Source of the DNA: an uncultured Octadecabacter sp. | GTDB taxonomy: Bacteria; Pseudomonadota; Alphaproteobacteria; Rhodobacterales; Rhodobacteraceae | Length of the DNA: 64,000 nt | Direction: 5' to 3' | Assembly: GCA_937891785.1 (NCBI GenBank) | Contig: CALAGN010000041.1 | Coordinates: 1 to 64,000 of the forward strand | Shown here: piece after piece, positions 46,331 through 56,341 of the stretch | Layout of the letters: each line of letters opens with the position of its first letter | How positions within the stretch are numbered: the stretch's first letter is position 1 | Notes under the pieces: generated by a model | Databases searched by the model: none | What the model was told of the DNA's origin: nothing | What the model saw: the letters and a program-made list of their open reading frames with translations, nothing else | Position numbers and translations under genes: made by a program

Positions 46331-47179
46331 CACCATCATCAGATAGGTATTATTGGCGGCAAAGCTGTCGCGATTGCGGCTTTGCTCCATCAGGCGCTGC
46401 TTAAGCCGTGTGCGTTTGCGGGTGTTGATGAAAAGACGCAGGACACGATCCATCAGCCACCGGCTTTTGGGGCGCTTTGCGACAAGCTCTTGATCCACAC
46501 GTTCGATTGCATGACCAACGATATTGAACAGCCCTTGTTCGATATCGACGGACGGGGCAACAACGCTCGTCACGTCTACTTCGGAAATGACGTCGAGCTG
46601 TAGATCAGCGACGGCCTTGCGAAACCGGACAACCCCATGGCCACCGCCGACTGTGGCACGGACTGGATCGGCGCGAAAACCTTCGCTGCGGAAACAATCC
46701 GCAATCACGATCCGGCCTTCGGGTGCAAGCAACGTCAGACATTTTGGCATGCCGTCTGACAGCGGGATATACTGAAAGCTTTCGGAAAAGAGACAGATAT
46801 CAAAGGTCGCGTCGCTTTGGAAATCTTCGAACATCATCTCGTGCACAACAGCATCTGGTGCATTTGCACGGCAGCGCTCGGCCAGAAACGCCGAGGGAAT
46901 GACGATCTCTACGTGATGACCAAGCGCGATCAGCTTTCCAGCCGTTACGCCCGACCCGCCGCCAATATCAAGAATGCGGCACGGTTCTTTGGGCAAATAG
47001 GTAAAAAGCCGATCAGTATAAGCCTCTTGGGCGGCGCCCAAATTGGCTGCGCAAACGTCCAGACCCGTCCAATCTCCATAGTGAAGATTTTCGGTTCCCG
47101 TCAGCCATTTCGCAAACGTCAGGCTCACATCGAGGCCAATGGCCCGCGTATCTATTATTTTTGCTGTCATAGTGGGCAT
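46310..47179 (-). CDS. SAM-dependent methyltransferase, class I
   Basis: A 289-residue protein with SAM motif I ILDIGGGSGVTAGKLIALGH, followed by post-I and an FDICLFSESFQYIPL motif that resembles motif II of small-molecule methyltransferases. The C-terminal third (DQELVAKRPKSRWLMDRVL, basic) has no clear match. Substrate unknown. No convincing Shine-Dalgarno; start at 47179 or 47170. It is convergent with the transglycosylase gene. Confidence 0.8.
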   Translation of the reverse strand: MPTMTAKIIDTRAIGLDVSLTFAKWLTGTENLHYGDWTGLDVCAANLGAAQEAYTDRLFTYLPKEPCRILDIGGGSGVTAGKLIALGHHVEIVIPSAFLAERCRANAPDAVVHEMMFEDFQSDATFDICLFSESFQYIPLSDGMPKCLTLLAPEGRIVIADCFRSEGFRADPVRATVGGGHGVVRFRKAVADLQLDVISEVDVTSVVAPSVDIEQGLFNIVGHAIERVDQELVAKRPKSRWLMDRVLRLFINTRKRTRLKQRLMEQSRNRDSFAANNTYLMMVLTQPRK

Positions 47180-47209
47180 TTATTCAATCGGGGTAAGGCA
47201 ACACAAGGG

Positions 47210-47707
47210 CTATTGCTGAAACTCCGGCAAGCACGCCGCACCGCGCATACAAGATTCGACCGTGGCAATATCTGTAGGGGTCGGTTGCTGAAAAATCCAA
47301 ATCGGGCAGGGACCGACACGCAAGACATCACCATCCGTAGTACGTTCCACAAAGGCGAGGATCGGACCGTCAGCGCCAAGGTGCCCACACCAGTGACCAC
47401 CCATGCATTGCAACTCGACCACAATATCGCGCGGTTCAATGTCAACGAACCCGCGTGCCGAAAGCCCTTTGCCATGAAATCGGGTGATAAAAGGCGCAGG
47501 CGGCGCAGTCACCAAACCATCGGAATTGCGCACCTCGGCCACCTGCGAGCCAGCATGGTCCAAGGCCCCGTAAAGCACCGTGTAACGGGCGTCAGACTCA
47601 GCCGCGCTGGTAAACGAGCTGGCCGGATCAGGCTCCGTGCACGACAGCGCCGTGGCGGGAAACGGAAGCGACATACAAAGAGAAGTTGCAAGCGCGACCC
47701 CCCTCAT
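47210..47707 (-). CDS. Hypothetical secreted protein
   Basis: A 165-residue protein with an N-terminal signal peptide ([16 protein letters not shown]) and six or more cysteines, suggesting disulfide bonds in the periplasm. No known domain is recognised. It overlaps the end of rppH by four bases (ATGA), so it is the last gene of the rsfS-to-rppH operon. Confidence 0.7.
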   Translation of the reverse strand: MRGVALATSLCMSLPFPATALSCTEPDPASSFTSAAESDARYTVLYGALDHAGSQVAEVRNSDGLVTAPPAPFITRFHGKGLSARGFVDIEPRDIVVELQCMGGHWCGHLGADGPILAFVERTTDGDVLRVGPCPIWIFQQPTPTDIATVESCMRGAACLPEFQQ

Positions 47708-48186
47708 ATCAACCCCGCAAATTCATCCAAAACTTGCATGTAAACCGCGCGTTTGAACGGTATGATGCTGTCCAGCAGGTCCGATGGCGGCATCCACTTC
47801 CAGCGGGAAAATTCAGGGTGGTCGGTCATAATATTGATCTGATCATCAGTGCCGGTGAACCGTAAAAGGAACCATTTCTGTTCTTGTCCGCGATAGCGGC
47901 CTTTCCAGATATTTGGCACTACGTCATGGGGTAAATCATAGGGCAGCCAGCCGGCACTTTCACCTGCGACACTGACCAAATCAGCCGTCACACCGGTTTC
48001 TTCCCATAATTCGCGTAGGGCGGCATCGCGGGCATCTTCGCCCTTGTCCACTCCGCCTTGCGGCATCTGCCAAGCATCGTGATCACGGTCGTTACGCTGG
48101 CCGACAAATACATGGCCGTCGCCGTTCACCAGCATTAACCCCACGCAGGGGCGATAGGGCAGGCGCGCGATATCTTCGGGTGTCAT
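47704..48186 (-). CDS. rppH: RNA pyrophosphohydrolase
   Basis: A 160-residue Nudix enzyme with the full Nudix box [20 protein letters not shown] and TGV completing it, plus the preceding [14 protein letters not shown] segment. It removes pyrophosphate from 5'-triphosphate RNA to trigger decay. GAGG upstream of ATG 48186 sets the start. It follows ctpA by 17 bases in a single operon; the ctpA-rppH pairing recurs in alphaproteobacteria. Confidence 0.95.
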   Translation of the reverse strand: MTPEDIARLPYRPCVGLMLVNGDGHVFVGQRNDRDHDAWQMPQGGVDKGEDARDAALRELWEETGVTADLVSVAGESAGWLPYDLPHDVVPNIWKGRYRGQEQKWFLLRFTGTDDQINIMTDHPEFSRWKWMPPSDLLDSIIPFKRAVYMQVLDEFAGLI

Positions 48187-48203
48187 AGCGCCTGCCTCTT
48201 TCA

Positions 48204-49541
48204 TCATTGTGCCGCTTTTGGACCAAGTACCGACAACCCCTTAAGAATGTCGATCGCATAGGCCAGTTGATAGTCCTCTTCGCGCAGCGCAGCGGCGTCT
48301 TCGGCACGCGCACGATCTGCTTGGATTTGGCGAATTTCGTCCTCGGACAGGCTGTCGTTATCCAAGGCACCGCGCAAATCCGCTTCGGACCGGAAGCTGC
48401 GCTGTTCTTCTACTTCTTCGCTTTCTTCCACGCGGCGCGGCTGTACGACGATAATATCGGGTGAAATGCCCAACGCCTGAATCGAACGACCCGACGGTGT
48501 GTAGTAGCGCGCCGTAGTCAGGCGCATCGCCCCGTCACCGCGCAGCGGCATAACGGTCTGAACCGATCCTTTGCCGAAGGAATTTGTGCCAATGACAATC
48601 GCGCGGCGATGATCTTGCAAAGCACCTGCAACGATTTCCGAGGCCGAGGCAGATCCGCCATTGATCAACACGACAATCGGCAAACCACCGACCAGATCAC
48701 CGGCGTTTGCGTTAAAGCGCTCGCCATCAGCAGGGTCGCGACCACGTGTCGAAACGATCTCGCCCGCCTCAAGGAAGGCGTCAGATACAAGGATCGCCTG
48801 GCGCAGCAAGCCGCCAGGGTTGTTACGCAGATCAAGCACAAGGCCGTTGACGTTTTCTATGCCGCCCGCCTCTTCGACCTGCTCGGCCAGAAGGTCGCGC
48901 ATGCTGTCATAGGTTTGATCGCTGAAGGTTGTAATGCGCAGGACAACAGTGTCGCCCTCGGTGCGGGTGCGTACGGCTGTTAGTTTGATCGTGTCACGGA
49001 TGATTGACACATCAAACGGCTCAACCTCGCCCTCGCGGACAACGGTAATTACGATTTCCGACCCCACAGGGCCACGCATCAATTCAACTGCATCATCAAG
49101 GGTCAGCCCAAGCAGGCTTTCGCCGTCCACCGCCGTGATAAAATCACCGGACATCATTCCGGCAATATCGGCAGGGGTGCCGTCAATCGGCGATACGACC
49201 TTTACGAAGCCCTCTTCTTGCGTGACCTCGATCCCCAGACCGCCAAATTCGCCGCGTGTTTGCACGCGCATGTCGGCAGCATCGTCGGGCGAAAGATAGC
49301 TGGAATGCGGATCAAGCGACGTCAGCATACCGTCAATCGCGGCCTCGATCAGATCGGCCTCGTTCACTTCCTCAACGTATTGCGCGCGGATCCGTTCAAA
49401 GATGTCTCCAAACAGATCAAGTTGCTCGTAGACGCTTGCATTGCGGGTGGCCTCTTGGGCGACAAGCGGCCCTGCAATCTGTGTTGTGGCAATCGCACCG
49501 GCGATTGTTCCAACAGCTGCGGCCATAAAGAACTTTTTCAT
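48204..49541 (-). CDS. ctpA: Carboxyl-terminal processing protease, S41 family
   Basis: A 445-residue periplasmic protease. A signal peptide ([20 protein letters not shown]) is followed by a PDZ domain ([20 protein letters not shown]) and the S41 catalytic core with Ser in [18 protein letters not shown] and Lys in [12 protein letters not shown]. CtpA cleaves C-termini of cell envelope proteins such as peptidoglycan hydrolases. GGA lies just before ATG 49541. It lies 13 bases after envC, which encodes a partner of septal hydrolases. Confidence 0.95.
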   Translation of the reverse strand: MKKFFMAAAVGTIAGAIATTQIAGPLVAQEATRNASVYEQLDLFGDIFERIRAQYVEEVNEADLIEAAIDGMLTSLDPHSSYLSPDDAADMRVQTRGEFGGLGIEVTQEEGFVKVVSPIDGTPADIAGMMSGDFITAVDGESLLGLTLDDAVELMRGPVGSEIVITVVREGEVEPFDVSIIRDTIKLTAVRTRTEGDTVVLRITTFSDQTYDSMRDLLAEQVEEAGGIENVNGLVLDLRNNPGGLLRQAILVSDAFLEAGEIVSTRGRDPADGERFNANAGDLVGGLPIVVLINGGSASASEIVAGALQDHRRAIVIGTNSFGKGSVQTVMPLRGDGAMRLTTARYYTPSGRSIQALGISPDIIVVQPRRVEESEEVEEQRSFRSEADLRGALDNDSLSEDEIRQIQADRARAEDAAALREEDYQLAYAIDILKGLSVLGPKAAQ

Positions 49542-49554
49542 TATTATTCCTACC

Positions 49555-50670
49555 TCATTCCAACGCGAACCATGTCGCGGGATCAACGGGACTCTGCCCT
49601 TCTCTGACCTCAAGATAAAGCGTTTGTGTCCGATTTCCGGACACACCTTGCGCGCTTTCGCTCAAAATCGCGTCAACTTCTGGTGATTCACCACCCATCA
49701 GACCCACCGGCGATCCGGCAGGCAGAACTTGCCCGACTTCGCCGAATACCTCGGCCATGCCAGCAAAGACCCACAACACGTCTGCTGCAGGCTCCAGAAT
49801 GGTAACGTTTCCATATTGCAGCAGCGGCCCGCGATAGCGCACGGTCGCAACGCCCGGCGTGGTGACAAGGGCACGCGGACGCGCCGCGATGAGCACACCT
49901 GGGCGGCTGATCCCTGCAGCATCGGGCTGTTCAAACCCGCGCAGGATTGTGCCCTGCACGGGCAGATCAAGACCACCAGCGGCAGCCGCGTCCAAAGGCG
50001 CGGAAACACCGCCATCAATGGCGCGCAACAGTCCGCCCGCAAATGCATCAAGCGTGTCGGTGCTGGCAATCAAAAGAGCGGTTTGCACTGCATCTTCGGT
50101 AAACCGCTGCGGCAGGTCCGTGCGGTCCGAAATCGCCGCACTTAGCTGTGCACGTGCATCCTGTGCACCGGCCAATCCGTTGCCAAGCAGACCAGCAGCG
50201 CGATCCTGAAGCGCGCGCAGGGCTGTGATTTCCTCTAGTTGGACGCGCAAAGCGTCCACATCGGCCTGAAGGGCGGGCGTTACATCCGACAGCATCATGC
50301 CTGCGCGGGCTGTGCCGGTTGGCCCCGAAGGGTGCAGCAGCAGCAACGGCGCGGGCGCGCGGCCCATGGTTTGCAACACGCCCAGCAGCCGGGCAACGTC
50401 GTCGCTGCGCGCGGCCAGATCTTGTTCAATGGTGCGCTGGCGGATCGCCGCGCGGCGCAGTCCGTCGCGCAGGGCCACAAGCCCGTCCTCATAAGCGCGC
50501 ACAGTTTGCGTAAGCGCCGCAACACGGTCACGCGAATCACCTGCAGCCGCAAGTGCCGCGCCTGCTTCCTCAAGCCGATCCGCAGCCGCGATTGCCGCCG
50601 CCGTCGGGTCGCTTTGGGCAAACGCAGCACTGCCAAGACAGCAGCAAAGAAGGGTAACGCGCAGGATCAC
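49555..50670 (-). CDS. envC: Murein hydrolase activator EnvC-like, degenerate LytM
   Basis: A 371-residue protein with signal peptide (TLLCCCLGSAAFAQS), a coiled-coil region (residues about 25-180, RDRVAALTQTVRAYEDG) and a C-terminal M23/LytM fold (RPGVLIAARPRALVTTPG, ending TLYLEVREGQSPVDPATWF). The zinc-binding His and Asp of active LytM proteases are absent, as in E. coli EnvC, which activates amidases at the septum. The GTG start overlaps the gpmI stop (GTGA), so it is coupled. Confidence 0.9.
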   Translation of the reverse strand: MILRVTLLCCCLGSAAFAQSDPTAAAIAAADRLEEAGAALAAAGDSRDRVAALTQTVRAYEDGLVALRDGLRRAAIRQRTIEQDLAARSDDVARLLGVLQTMGRAPAPLLLLHPSGPTGTARAGMMLSDVTPALQADVDALRVQLEEITALRALQDRAAGLLGNGLAGAQDARAQLSAAISDRTDLPQRFTEDAVQTALLIASTDTLDAFAGGLLRAIDGGVSAPLDAAAAGGLDLPVQGTILRGFEQPDAAGISRPGVLIAARPRALVTTPGVATVRYRGPLLQYGNVTILEPAADVLWVFAGMAEVFGEVGQVLPAGSPVGLMGGESPEVDAILSESAQGVSGNRTQTLYLEVREGQSPVDPATWFALE

Positions 50671-52184
50671 TTTATTAAGGTTTCCCCGGTCATTTCCGTA
50701 GGTTTTTCGATGTTCATGAGTTGCAGCAGGGTTGGCGCCAAATCGGCCAGACGACCGTTGCGCAGGCTTGCCCCCTTTGGGCCTCCAACTAGAATTACCG
50801 GAACGGGGTTCGTCGTATGCGCTGTATGCGGCCCGCCGGTTTCAGGATCGACCATCACTTCGCAGTTGCCATGATCCGCCGTGACGATCATCGCCCCCCC
50901 CGCCTTTTCCAAAGCATCCAGCACACGACCAAGGCCGGTATCGACGGCGTGGCAGGCCACCATCGCTGCCTGCAAATCACCCGTATGCCCAACCATGTCG
51001 GGGTTCGCGTAGTTGCACACGATCAGGTCATAGCCATCGTTGATCGCTCCAACAAACGCATCCGTGACCTCAACCGAGGACATCTCTGGTTGCAGATCAT
51101 AGGTCGCCACCTTGGGTGACGGAGCGAGATAGCGATCTTCGCCCACTTCAGGCGCTTCCTTGCCGCCATTCAAAAAGAACGTCACATGCGGATACTTTTC
51201 GGTTTCGGCGACGCGGAACTGACGCAACCCTTTGCTGGCAACCCACGCGCCCAGCGTGTTGACGATTCTGCGCTTGGGAAAGCTCGCATCAAGCCATTTG
51301 GCATGCGCGTCCGAGTATTCCACCATCCCCAGCAGCACCGCAAACGGCGGTAAATCACCGCGCGCGAACCCGTCAAAATCGGGTTGGGCAATCGCAGCCA
51401 AAATCTCGCGTGCGCGATCTGCGCGAAAGTTCAGGCAAAACAGCCCGTCACCATTTGCGACGCCGTCATATCCATCCAATACCGTCGGCAGAATAAATTC
51501 GTCGTTCTCACCGCGGGTACGCGCGGCGGCAATCGCACCCGCCGCATCACTAGCCGTCAGCCCCTCACCATCAATCATTGCGCGGTAAGCTTTTTCGACA
51601 CGCTCCCAACGGTTGTCCCGATCGAGCGCGTAATAGCGGCCCGACACGGTAGCGATGCTGACACCACGCGGCAGGGCATCTACCAATTGCGTCATAAATC
51701 CTTCGGCGGAAACTGGCGCAACATCGCGCCCATCGGTGATCGCGTGGATCACAACTGGCACGCCAGCATCGGCAATCATGTTGGCTGCAGCGATCATATG
51801 CAGCACATGCGCATGCACGCCGCCATTCGACACAACGCCCATTAAATGCGCGCGACCACCTGTGCCCTTCAGCGTGTCAATAAATTTCAGAATTGCGGCG
51901 TTGTCAAAAAACGCCCCGTCCTCGATCGCCAGATCAATCTGGCCAAGGTCCATCGCCACCACTCGGCCAGCGCCTATATTTGTATGCCCCACCTCGGAAT
52001 TTCCCATCTGGCCTGCAGGTAGGCCTGCATCATGACCGTGGGTTATCAGCTGCGCATGCGGGCAATCGCGCATGATCAAATCGAAGTTGGGGGTATCGGC
52101 AAGGGCAGGGGCGTTCGCCGTGGTGTCGGCACGTTTGCCCCAGCCATCCAGAATGCATAAAACGACAGGTTTGGGTGTGGTCAT
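50667..52184 (-). CDS. gpmI: 2,3-bisphosphoglycerate-independent phosphoglycerate mutase
   Basis: A 505-residue enzyme. ILDGWG near residue 12 holds a metal aspartate, the phosphoserine is S63 in GNSEVGHTNIGAG, and late metal sites appear as TADHGNCEVM. It interconverts 3- and 2-phosphoglycerate in glycolysis. GGAGA before ATG 52184 sets the start over the longer open frame. It is followed with overlap by envC and preceded by rlmH in the same operon. Confidence 0.96.
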   Translation of the reverse strand: MTTPKPVVLCILDGWGKRADTTANAPALADTPNFDLIMRDCPHAQLITHGHDAGLPAGQMGNSEVGHTNIGAGRVVAMDLGQIDLAIEDGAFFDNAAILKFIDTLKGTGGRAHLMGVVSNGGVHAHVLHMIAAANMIADAGVPVVIHAITDGRDVAPVSAEGFMTQLVDALPRGVSIATVSGRYYALDRDNRWERVEKAYRAMIDGEGLTASDAAGAIAAARTRGENDEFILPTVLDGYDGVANGDGLFCLNFRADRAREILAAIAQPDFDGFARGDLPPFAVLLGMVEYSDAHAKWLDASFPKRRIVNTLGAWVASKGLRQFRVAETEKYPHVTFFLNGGKEAPEVGEDRYLAPSPKVATYDLQPEMSSVEVTDAFVGAINDGYDLIVCNYANPDMVGHTGDLQAAMVACHAVDTGLGRVLDALEKAGGAMIVTADHGNCEVMVDPETGGPHTAHTTNPVPVILVGGPKGASLRNGRLADLAPTLLQLMNIEKPTEMTGETLIK

Positions 52185-52235
52185 GACGCTCTCCGCTTGA
52201 GTTGGCCAAGTCATACCCCAACGCCGCACAATCCT

Positions 52236-52706
52236 CTAGACGCGATGATAGGGCGCACCCGCAAGGATCGACGCCGCGCGGTATAATTGTTCGGACAACA
52301 TTACGCGGGCCAGCATATGCGGCCATACCATTTTCCCCAATGACAGCGCTGCATCGGCACGTTGGCGCAAGGTCGGGTCAATCCCGTCCGCACCGCCAAT
52401 CACAAACGCCAGATCACCGCGCCCCTGATCACGCCAGCCCGCAAGGGTATTCGCAAAATCCGGCGAAGTTTGAACCTTGCCGCGTTCGTCCAGCACACAT
52501 AGCACTGCACCATCAGGCACCGCTTTGGACAACAAAGCAGCTTCGGCAGCCATGCCGCCGCCCTTTTTGTCTTCAACTTCGATAAGGTTTACTGGCCCCA
52601 GACCCAACGCGCGCCCCGTGCGGTCAAACCGCGTTAGGTAGTCGTCGATCAAGTCACGCTCGGGGCCGGCACGCAGCCGACCCACAGCGCAGATATGCAC
52701 CCGCAT
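52236..52706 (-). CDS. rlmH: 23S rRNA (pseudouridine-1915-N3)-methyltransferase
   Basis: A 156-residue SPOUT methyltransferase. It ends with LSEQLYRAASILAGAPYHR, the typical RlmH C-terminus, and has the SAM loop VIGGADGIDPTLRQRA. The enzyme methylates pseudouridine 1915 of 23S rRNA late in 70S assembly. It starts on the last base of the rsfS stop (TAATG), the common rsfS-rlmH coupling. Confidence 0.96.
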   Translation of the reverse strand: MRVHICAVGRLRAGPERDLIDDYLTRFDRTGRALGLGPVNLIEVEDKKGGGMAAEAALLSKAVPDGAVLCVLDERGKVQTSPDFANTLAGWRDQGRGDLAFVIGGADGIDPTLRQRADAALSLGKMVWPHMLARVMLSEQLYRAASILAGAPYHRV

Positions 52707-53074
52707 TAATGGGCCGTTGTGGCCGTATCAACGCTTGTAGGCTGCCACATCTTTTCAAGCTGGTAGAACTCGCGCACTTCGGGGCGGAAGACATGGACAA
52801 TCACGTCGCCCGCATCAACCAGAACCCAGTCGCCGACATCTTTGCCTTCGACTTTGGAAATCACGCCGAATTCAGATTTAAGCCGGTCCGTAAGTTTTTC
52901 AGCTATAGCCGACACCTGACGGGTCGAGCGCCCAGAGGCCACGACCATATAGTCGCCAATCTCGGACTTGCCGCGCAGATTGATCTGCACAACGTCTTCG
53001 GCTTTGTCGTCATCAAGTGATTTAAGGATCGCAGCAAGCAGAGTATCTGCGGTTGCAGTTTTCGGGGCCGTCAT
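52706..53074 (-). CDS. rsfS: Ribosome silencing factor RsfS
   Basis: A 122-residue Iojap/RsfS protein with conserved AEDVVQINLRGKSEIGDYMV, followed by the late DWVLVDAGDVIVHVF and REFYQLEKMW. RsfS binds the large subunit protein L14 to block subunit joining when nutrients run low. It begins the operon with rlmH and gpmI. The start is the ATG after AAGGCCGGCGCA. Confidence 0.95.
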   Translation of the reverse strand: MTAPKTATADTLLAAILKSLDDDKAEDVVQINLRGKSEIGDYMVVASGRSTRQVSAIAEKLTDRLKSEFGVISKVEGKDVGDWVLVDAGDVIVHVFRPEVREFYQLEKMWQPTSVDTATTAH

Positions 53075-53296
53075 TGCGCCGGCCTTACGATCAGCGACAT
53101 GGGTCGCCTGCGTGGAAAGAGACAGTTCATTGTCCTCCTAATGCGCGCCGTCCAATGGCCCCGACGCTGGACCTTGCCCAAACTTAACAAGCTGCCCATG
53201 ACAATTCAATGAACAGCATGCGTATCTTGTCGTGTTTGCGCGCTCTTGCTAAGGTTCAGCCCAAGCCGCGCACCAACAACAGGAGGGGTCGTCGCA

Positions 53297-53362
53297 ATGA
53301 AACGCTATCACGATCGCACGCGCGGCCCCGTCTTAGCCCTGCAAAACATCTTGCAGGGCTGA
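53297..53362 (+). CDS. 21-residue mini-ORF, possible leader peptide
   Basis: AGGAGGGG lies nine bases before ATG 53297, and the frame MKRYHDRTRGPVLALQNILQG ends in TGA. A perfect 10-bp hairpin (53334-53359) covers its last third. Arrangement, strength of the ribosome-binding site and position 82 bases before an ABC-F gene suggest a translated leader. No sequence family is recognised. Confidence 0.4.
   Translation: MKRYHDRTRGPVLALQNILQG
53334..53359 (+). promoter_or_regulatory. Perfect hairpin overlapping the mini-ORF end
   Basis: AGCCCTGCAA and TTGCAGGGCT form 10 pairs around AACATC. No T run follows, so a simple terminator is unlikely; an RNA element that a translating ribosome would open is possible. 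Confidence 0.5.
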
Positions 53363-53443
53363 CAATAGGGTCACATTTTCTTGCACCCTTGGTCAGCCAT
53401 TTCTGGCGGCATTGCGCCGTGATTTTCCTGAACCGAGAGTATT

Positions 53444-54964
53444 ATGTCCTTGATCACCCTTAAAAACGTGGGCGTTGCGCTTGCAGACCCGCTTTTCACC
53501 GGCCTTGACCTGTCCTTGCCCAAAGGCTGCCGCATGGGCCTTGTTGCCGCGAACGGCGGTGGCAAGACCACGTTGCTACATTGCATCGCTGGCCTAACTG
53601 ACCCGACCACCGGCGACATCACAACCGCGCGCGGTTTGCGCGTGGGTTTCATGCAACAGATTGTCCCCCAAGCACTGCGTGACCTGACGCTTTACGATGC
53701 CGTGCTGGCCGCAATGCCACCCGAGCAGGCCGATTATGAAAGCTGGCGGGTCGATATCGTGCTTGATGATCTGGCGATTCCCCATGACTTGCGCACCCGC
53801 CCGTTGGGTAAACTGTCGGGGGGCTGGCAACGTATGGCTTTGCTGGCGCGCGAAATGGTGCGCGACCCCGATGCGATGCTGATGGACGAACCCACCAATC
53901 ACCTTGATCTGATGCGGATCGGGCAGTTGCAGACCTATATGGCGAACCTGCCGCGCGACATGCCGATGCTGATTGCAAGCCATGACCGTGCGTTTCTGGA
54001 TGCCGTCACCACGCACACCCTGTTCCTGCGTAGCGCCAATTCGCGGGTATTCGCGTTGCCCTACAGCGCTGCGCGTGACGCGCTTGACGAAGCCGACGCC
54101 GCTGATGCCCGCCGTTTTGATAACGACATGAAACAGGCCAGCCAATTGCGGCGCCAAGCGGCCAAGTTAAAAAATATCGGCGTCAATTCGGGATCGGACC
54201 TACTAATCACCAAGACCAAGCAGCTCAAGGACCGCGCGGATAAACTCGAAGACGCCGCGCGCCCCGCCCATAAGGACCGCACCGCAGGCTTGATCAAACT
54301 GTCCAACGCCGACACCCACGCCAAGGCGCTTGTTGCCTTTGACGATGTGGCCGTCACCACGCCGGACGGTCGCGTGCTGTTCAAGACGGGAAAAATCTGG
54401 ATCAACCGCGGTGACCGCATCGTGTTGCTGGGGCCGAATGGCACAGGAAAGACGCGGCTGGTCGATATGGTCCAACGTGCGATCGACGGCGAAGTCGCTG
54501 GCATACGCGCCGCACCAACGCTTGTGATGGGCTATTCCGATCAGGGCGTGACCCAGCTTGATCCAAACGACACCCCGATGCAGGCGATCACAGCGCGGTT
54601 TGATGTTGGTGACCAGCGCGCGCGGGGGTTACTGGCGGGGGCCGGTTTCACAATCGACCATCAGAACGCTAAAACCGCGATCCTGTCAGGCGGGCAGAAA
54701 TCGCGGCTTGCAATGGTCGTGCTGCGCCTGACGAACCCGAATTTCTATCTGCTGGATGAGCCGACCAACCACATCGACATCGACGGTCAAGAAGCGCTGC
54801 AATCCGAGCTGGAAAAGCACGAGGTCAGCTGCCTGCTTGTCAGCCACGACCGCACATTCGTGCGCGAAACGGGCACGCGGTTCTGGGAGATCAGGGGTAA
54901 ACGGCTGATCGAGGTCGACAGCCCCGAGCCGTTCTTTGCAGCGGCGTTGGGCGAGGGCGGCTAG
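53444..54964 (+). CDS. ABC-F family ATPase
   Basis: A 506-residue protein with two ABC domains and no membrane segments. Domain one: Walker A ANGGGKTTLLH, signature LSGGWQRMALLARE, Walker B LMDEPTNHLD. The linker, about residues 215-300, is charged and helical (P-site tRNA interaction motif region). Domain two: GPNGTGKTRLV, LSGGQKSRLAMV, LLDEPTNHID. ABC-F proteins act on the ribosome in translation elongation or drug protection. The subgroup cannot be stated. The mini-ORF and hairpin upstream suggest possible translational control. Confidence 0.92.
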   Translation: MSLITLKNVGVALADPLFTGLDLSLPKGCRMGLVAANGGGKTTLLHCIAGLTDPTTGDITTARGLRVGFMQQIVPQALRDLTLYDAVLAAMPPEQADYESWRVDIVLDDLAIPHDLRTRPLGKLSGGWQRMALLAREMVRDPDAMLMDEPTNHLDLMRIGQLQTYMANLPRDMPMLIASHDRAFLDAVTTHTLFLRSANSRVFALPYSAARDALDEADAADARRFDNDMKQASQLRRQAAKLKNIGVNSGSDLLITKTKQLKDRADKLEDAARPAHKDRTAGLIKLSNADTHAKALVAFDDVAVTTPDGRVLFKTGKIWINRGDRIVLLGPNGTGKTRLVDMVQRAIDGEVAGIRAAPTLVMGYSDQGVTQLDPNDTPMQAITARFDVGDQRARGLLAGAGFTIDHQNAKTAILSGGQKSRLAMVVLRLTNPNFYLLDEPTNHIDIDGQEALQSELEKHEVSCLLVSHDRTFVRETGTRFWEIRGKRLIEVDSPEPFFAAALGEGG

Positions 54965-54978
54965 ACGCAGCCTTGTCG

Positions 54979-56244
54979 CTAACCAAATTGCGCGGCATCA
55001 TTTGCGCGTGCGTCAACTGGCGCCCGCGCAAGCCCCTCGATCGAGATCCGCGCTTGCCCTAGCCTTGGATGCAGCTTGTTGGCCAAAACCCATGCGCCAA
55101 CCAACCCTGCTCCCCCTGCGATGAAAACTCCTGAAACGGGCGTGACCAACAAAACCAGCCATGCGACGCCAGGCGTCAAAATGCCCGAAACATCGCGAAA
55201 GCTGGAATATATCGCTGACATTTCGGTGCGTTCTGATGGTTTGACTGCAAGTAAGAACGGCAGGCCACCCGAGACGTCCAATAGGATCAAAAAGAATGAC
55301 CCCATCATCAGACACGTTACCGCCACCAAAGGAGTGCCATGTGGCAAACCCGCCAGCAGGAACAAAAGCCCGGACAGCAAAAAACCCGTTCTGACGGTTG
55401 TCCGCACAGAACTTCGCTGCATGAATCGCAGCATCAGTGGGGTCAAAAACAGGGCGCCGTTCGAAATCGAGAGAGCAATGCCGCCCGTTTGTTCGTCCAG
55501 CCCGTTCTTGACTGCATAAATTGGCAGGTAGACCACATAAACCCACCACCCGCAGGATCGGATGACCGCAAAAAGCCAGCCCGTGATCAAACGTGGTTGT
55601 TTGAAAAATCGCTGGAAAAACGCGAAAGGGTTGGCGGGGGCAGCACGGCTTTTGGTGATCAATTTGCCGTTTCCAAGGCGCATCACGAGGAACACAATCA
55701 TCATCACGAACGCCGCCACTGCCGAGATCAGAAACGGCGCAGGCGGCCACCAGCTATATAGAAACACGCCCAAAACAGGGCCGACAGTCCACCCCAAAGC
55801 GCTATAGAACAAGCGCGATGTCTCAAGCTGGCCTAGTTCGACCTTGGAAACATAGTCCAGCACATAGGCGTTAAAACAAACGAACGTCATGACAGTGGCG
55901 GATGTCGTAAGGCCAAGACCGGCGATAACCAAATAGGGTAACTCAAGTGACGCCAGCAGCGCGCCTGCAGAAAACATCAATGTTCCGAAAACATAGACCC
56001 AGCGTCTGGGCACGAAACGGATCAGATAAGGGACCAGCAAGCCAACAAAAAGAGAGATAAGGCCAATGATGAAATAGACTTCTGATATTATCGCAGCGTC
56101 TTTGAACGCGCGATACATCACAAGCGGGAACACCGAAATCAGGATGCCGCGAGCAATGGCCTCGGCCCCGGCCAAAACGGCAAAACCGCGCACGCCGGGC
56201 GCAGGCGCGTGGCGCAGCCATTCGGGTATTCTACGTTCATGCAT
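54979..56244 (-). CDS. Major facilitator superfamily transporter
   Basis: A 421-residue protein with about 12 hydrophobic helices. The first segment (GFAVLAGAEAIARGILISVFP) and the loop LIRFVPRRWVYVFGTLMF fit the MFS drug/solute transporter fold. The C-terminus is cytoplasmic and basic. No substrate can be assigned. It is on the strand opposite to the ABC-F gene and tail-to-tail with it, 14 bases apart. Confidence 0.82.
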   Translation of the reverse strand: MHERRIPEWLRHAPAPGVRGFAVLAGAEAIARGILISVFPLVMYRAFKDAAIISEVYFIIGLISLFVGLLVPYLIRFVPRRWVYVFGTLMFSAGALLASLELPYLVIAGLGLTTSATVMTFVCFNAYVLDYVSKVELGQLETSRLFYSALGWTVGPVLGVFLYSWWPPAPFLISAVAAFVMMIVFLVMRLGNGKLITKSRAAPANPFAFFQRFFKQPRLITGWLFAVIRSCGWWVYVVYLPIYAVKNGLDEQTGGIALSISNGALFLTPLMLRFMQRSSVRTTVRTGFLLSGLLFLLAGLPHGTPLVAVTCLMMGSFFLILLDVSGGLPFLLAVKPSERTEMSAIYSSFRDVSGILTPGVAWLVLLVTPVSGVFIAGGAGLVGAWVLANKLHPRLGQARISIEGLARAPVDARANDAAQFG

Positions 56245-56341
56245 ATAATCAGCTCAAGATAACTCAACGCTATCAAGGGCAATTCTGCCAGACTTGCATC
56301 GCCAGTTGCGACCCAATGTCGTTTTTCAGTGATTGCGGCGC

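Larger units (their letters stand above)
53075..53443 (+). promoter_or_regulatory. Leader region of the ABC-F gene with divergent promoters
   Basis: A 369-base gap between rsfS and the ABC-F gene. It holds promoters for both directions, plus a mini-ORF at 53297 with strong ribosome-binding site and a perfect hairpin. No RNA gene of a known family was seen. Confidence 0.5.

Noticed and set aside
48609-48983. Plus-strand open frame opposite ctpA
   Set aside because: It is antisense to conserved S41 protease motifs and shows no ribosome-binding site.
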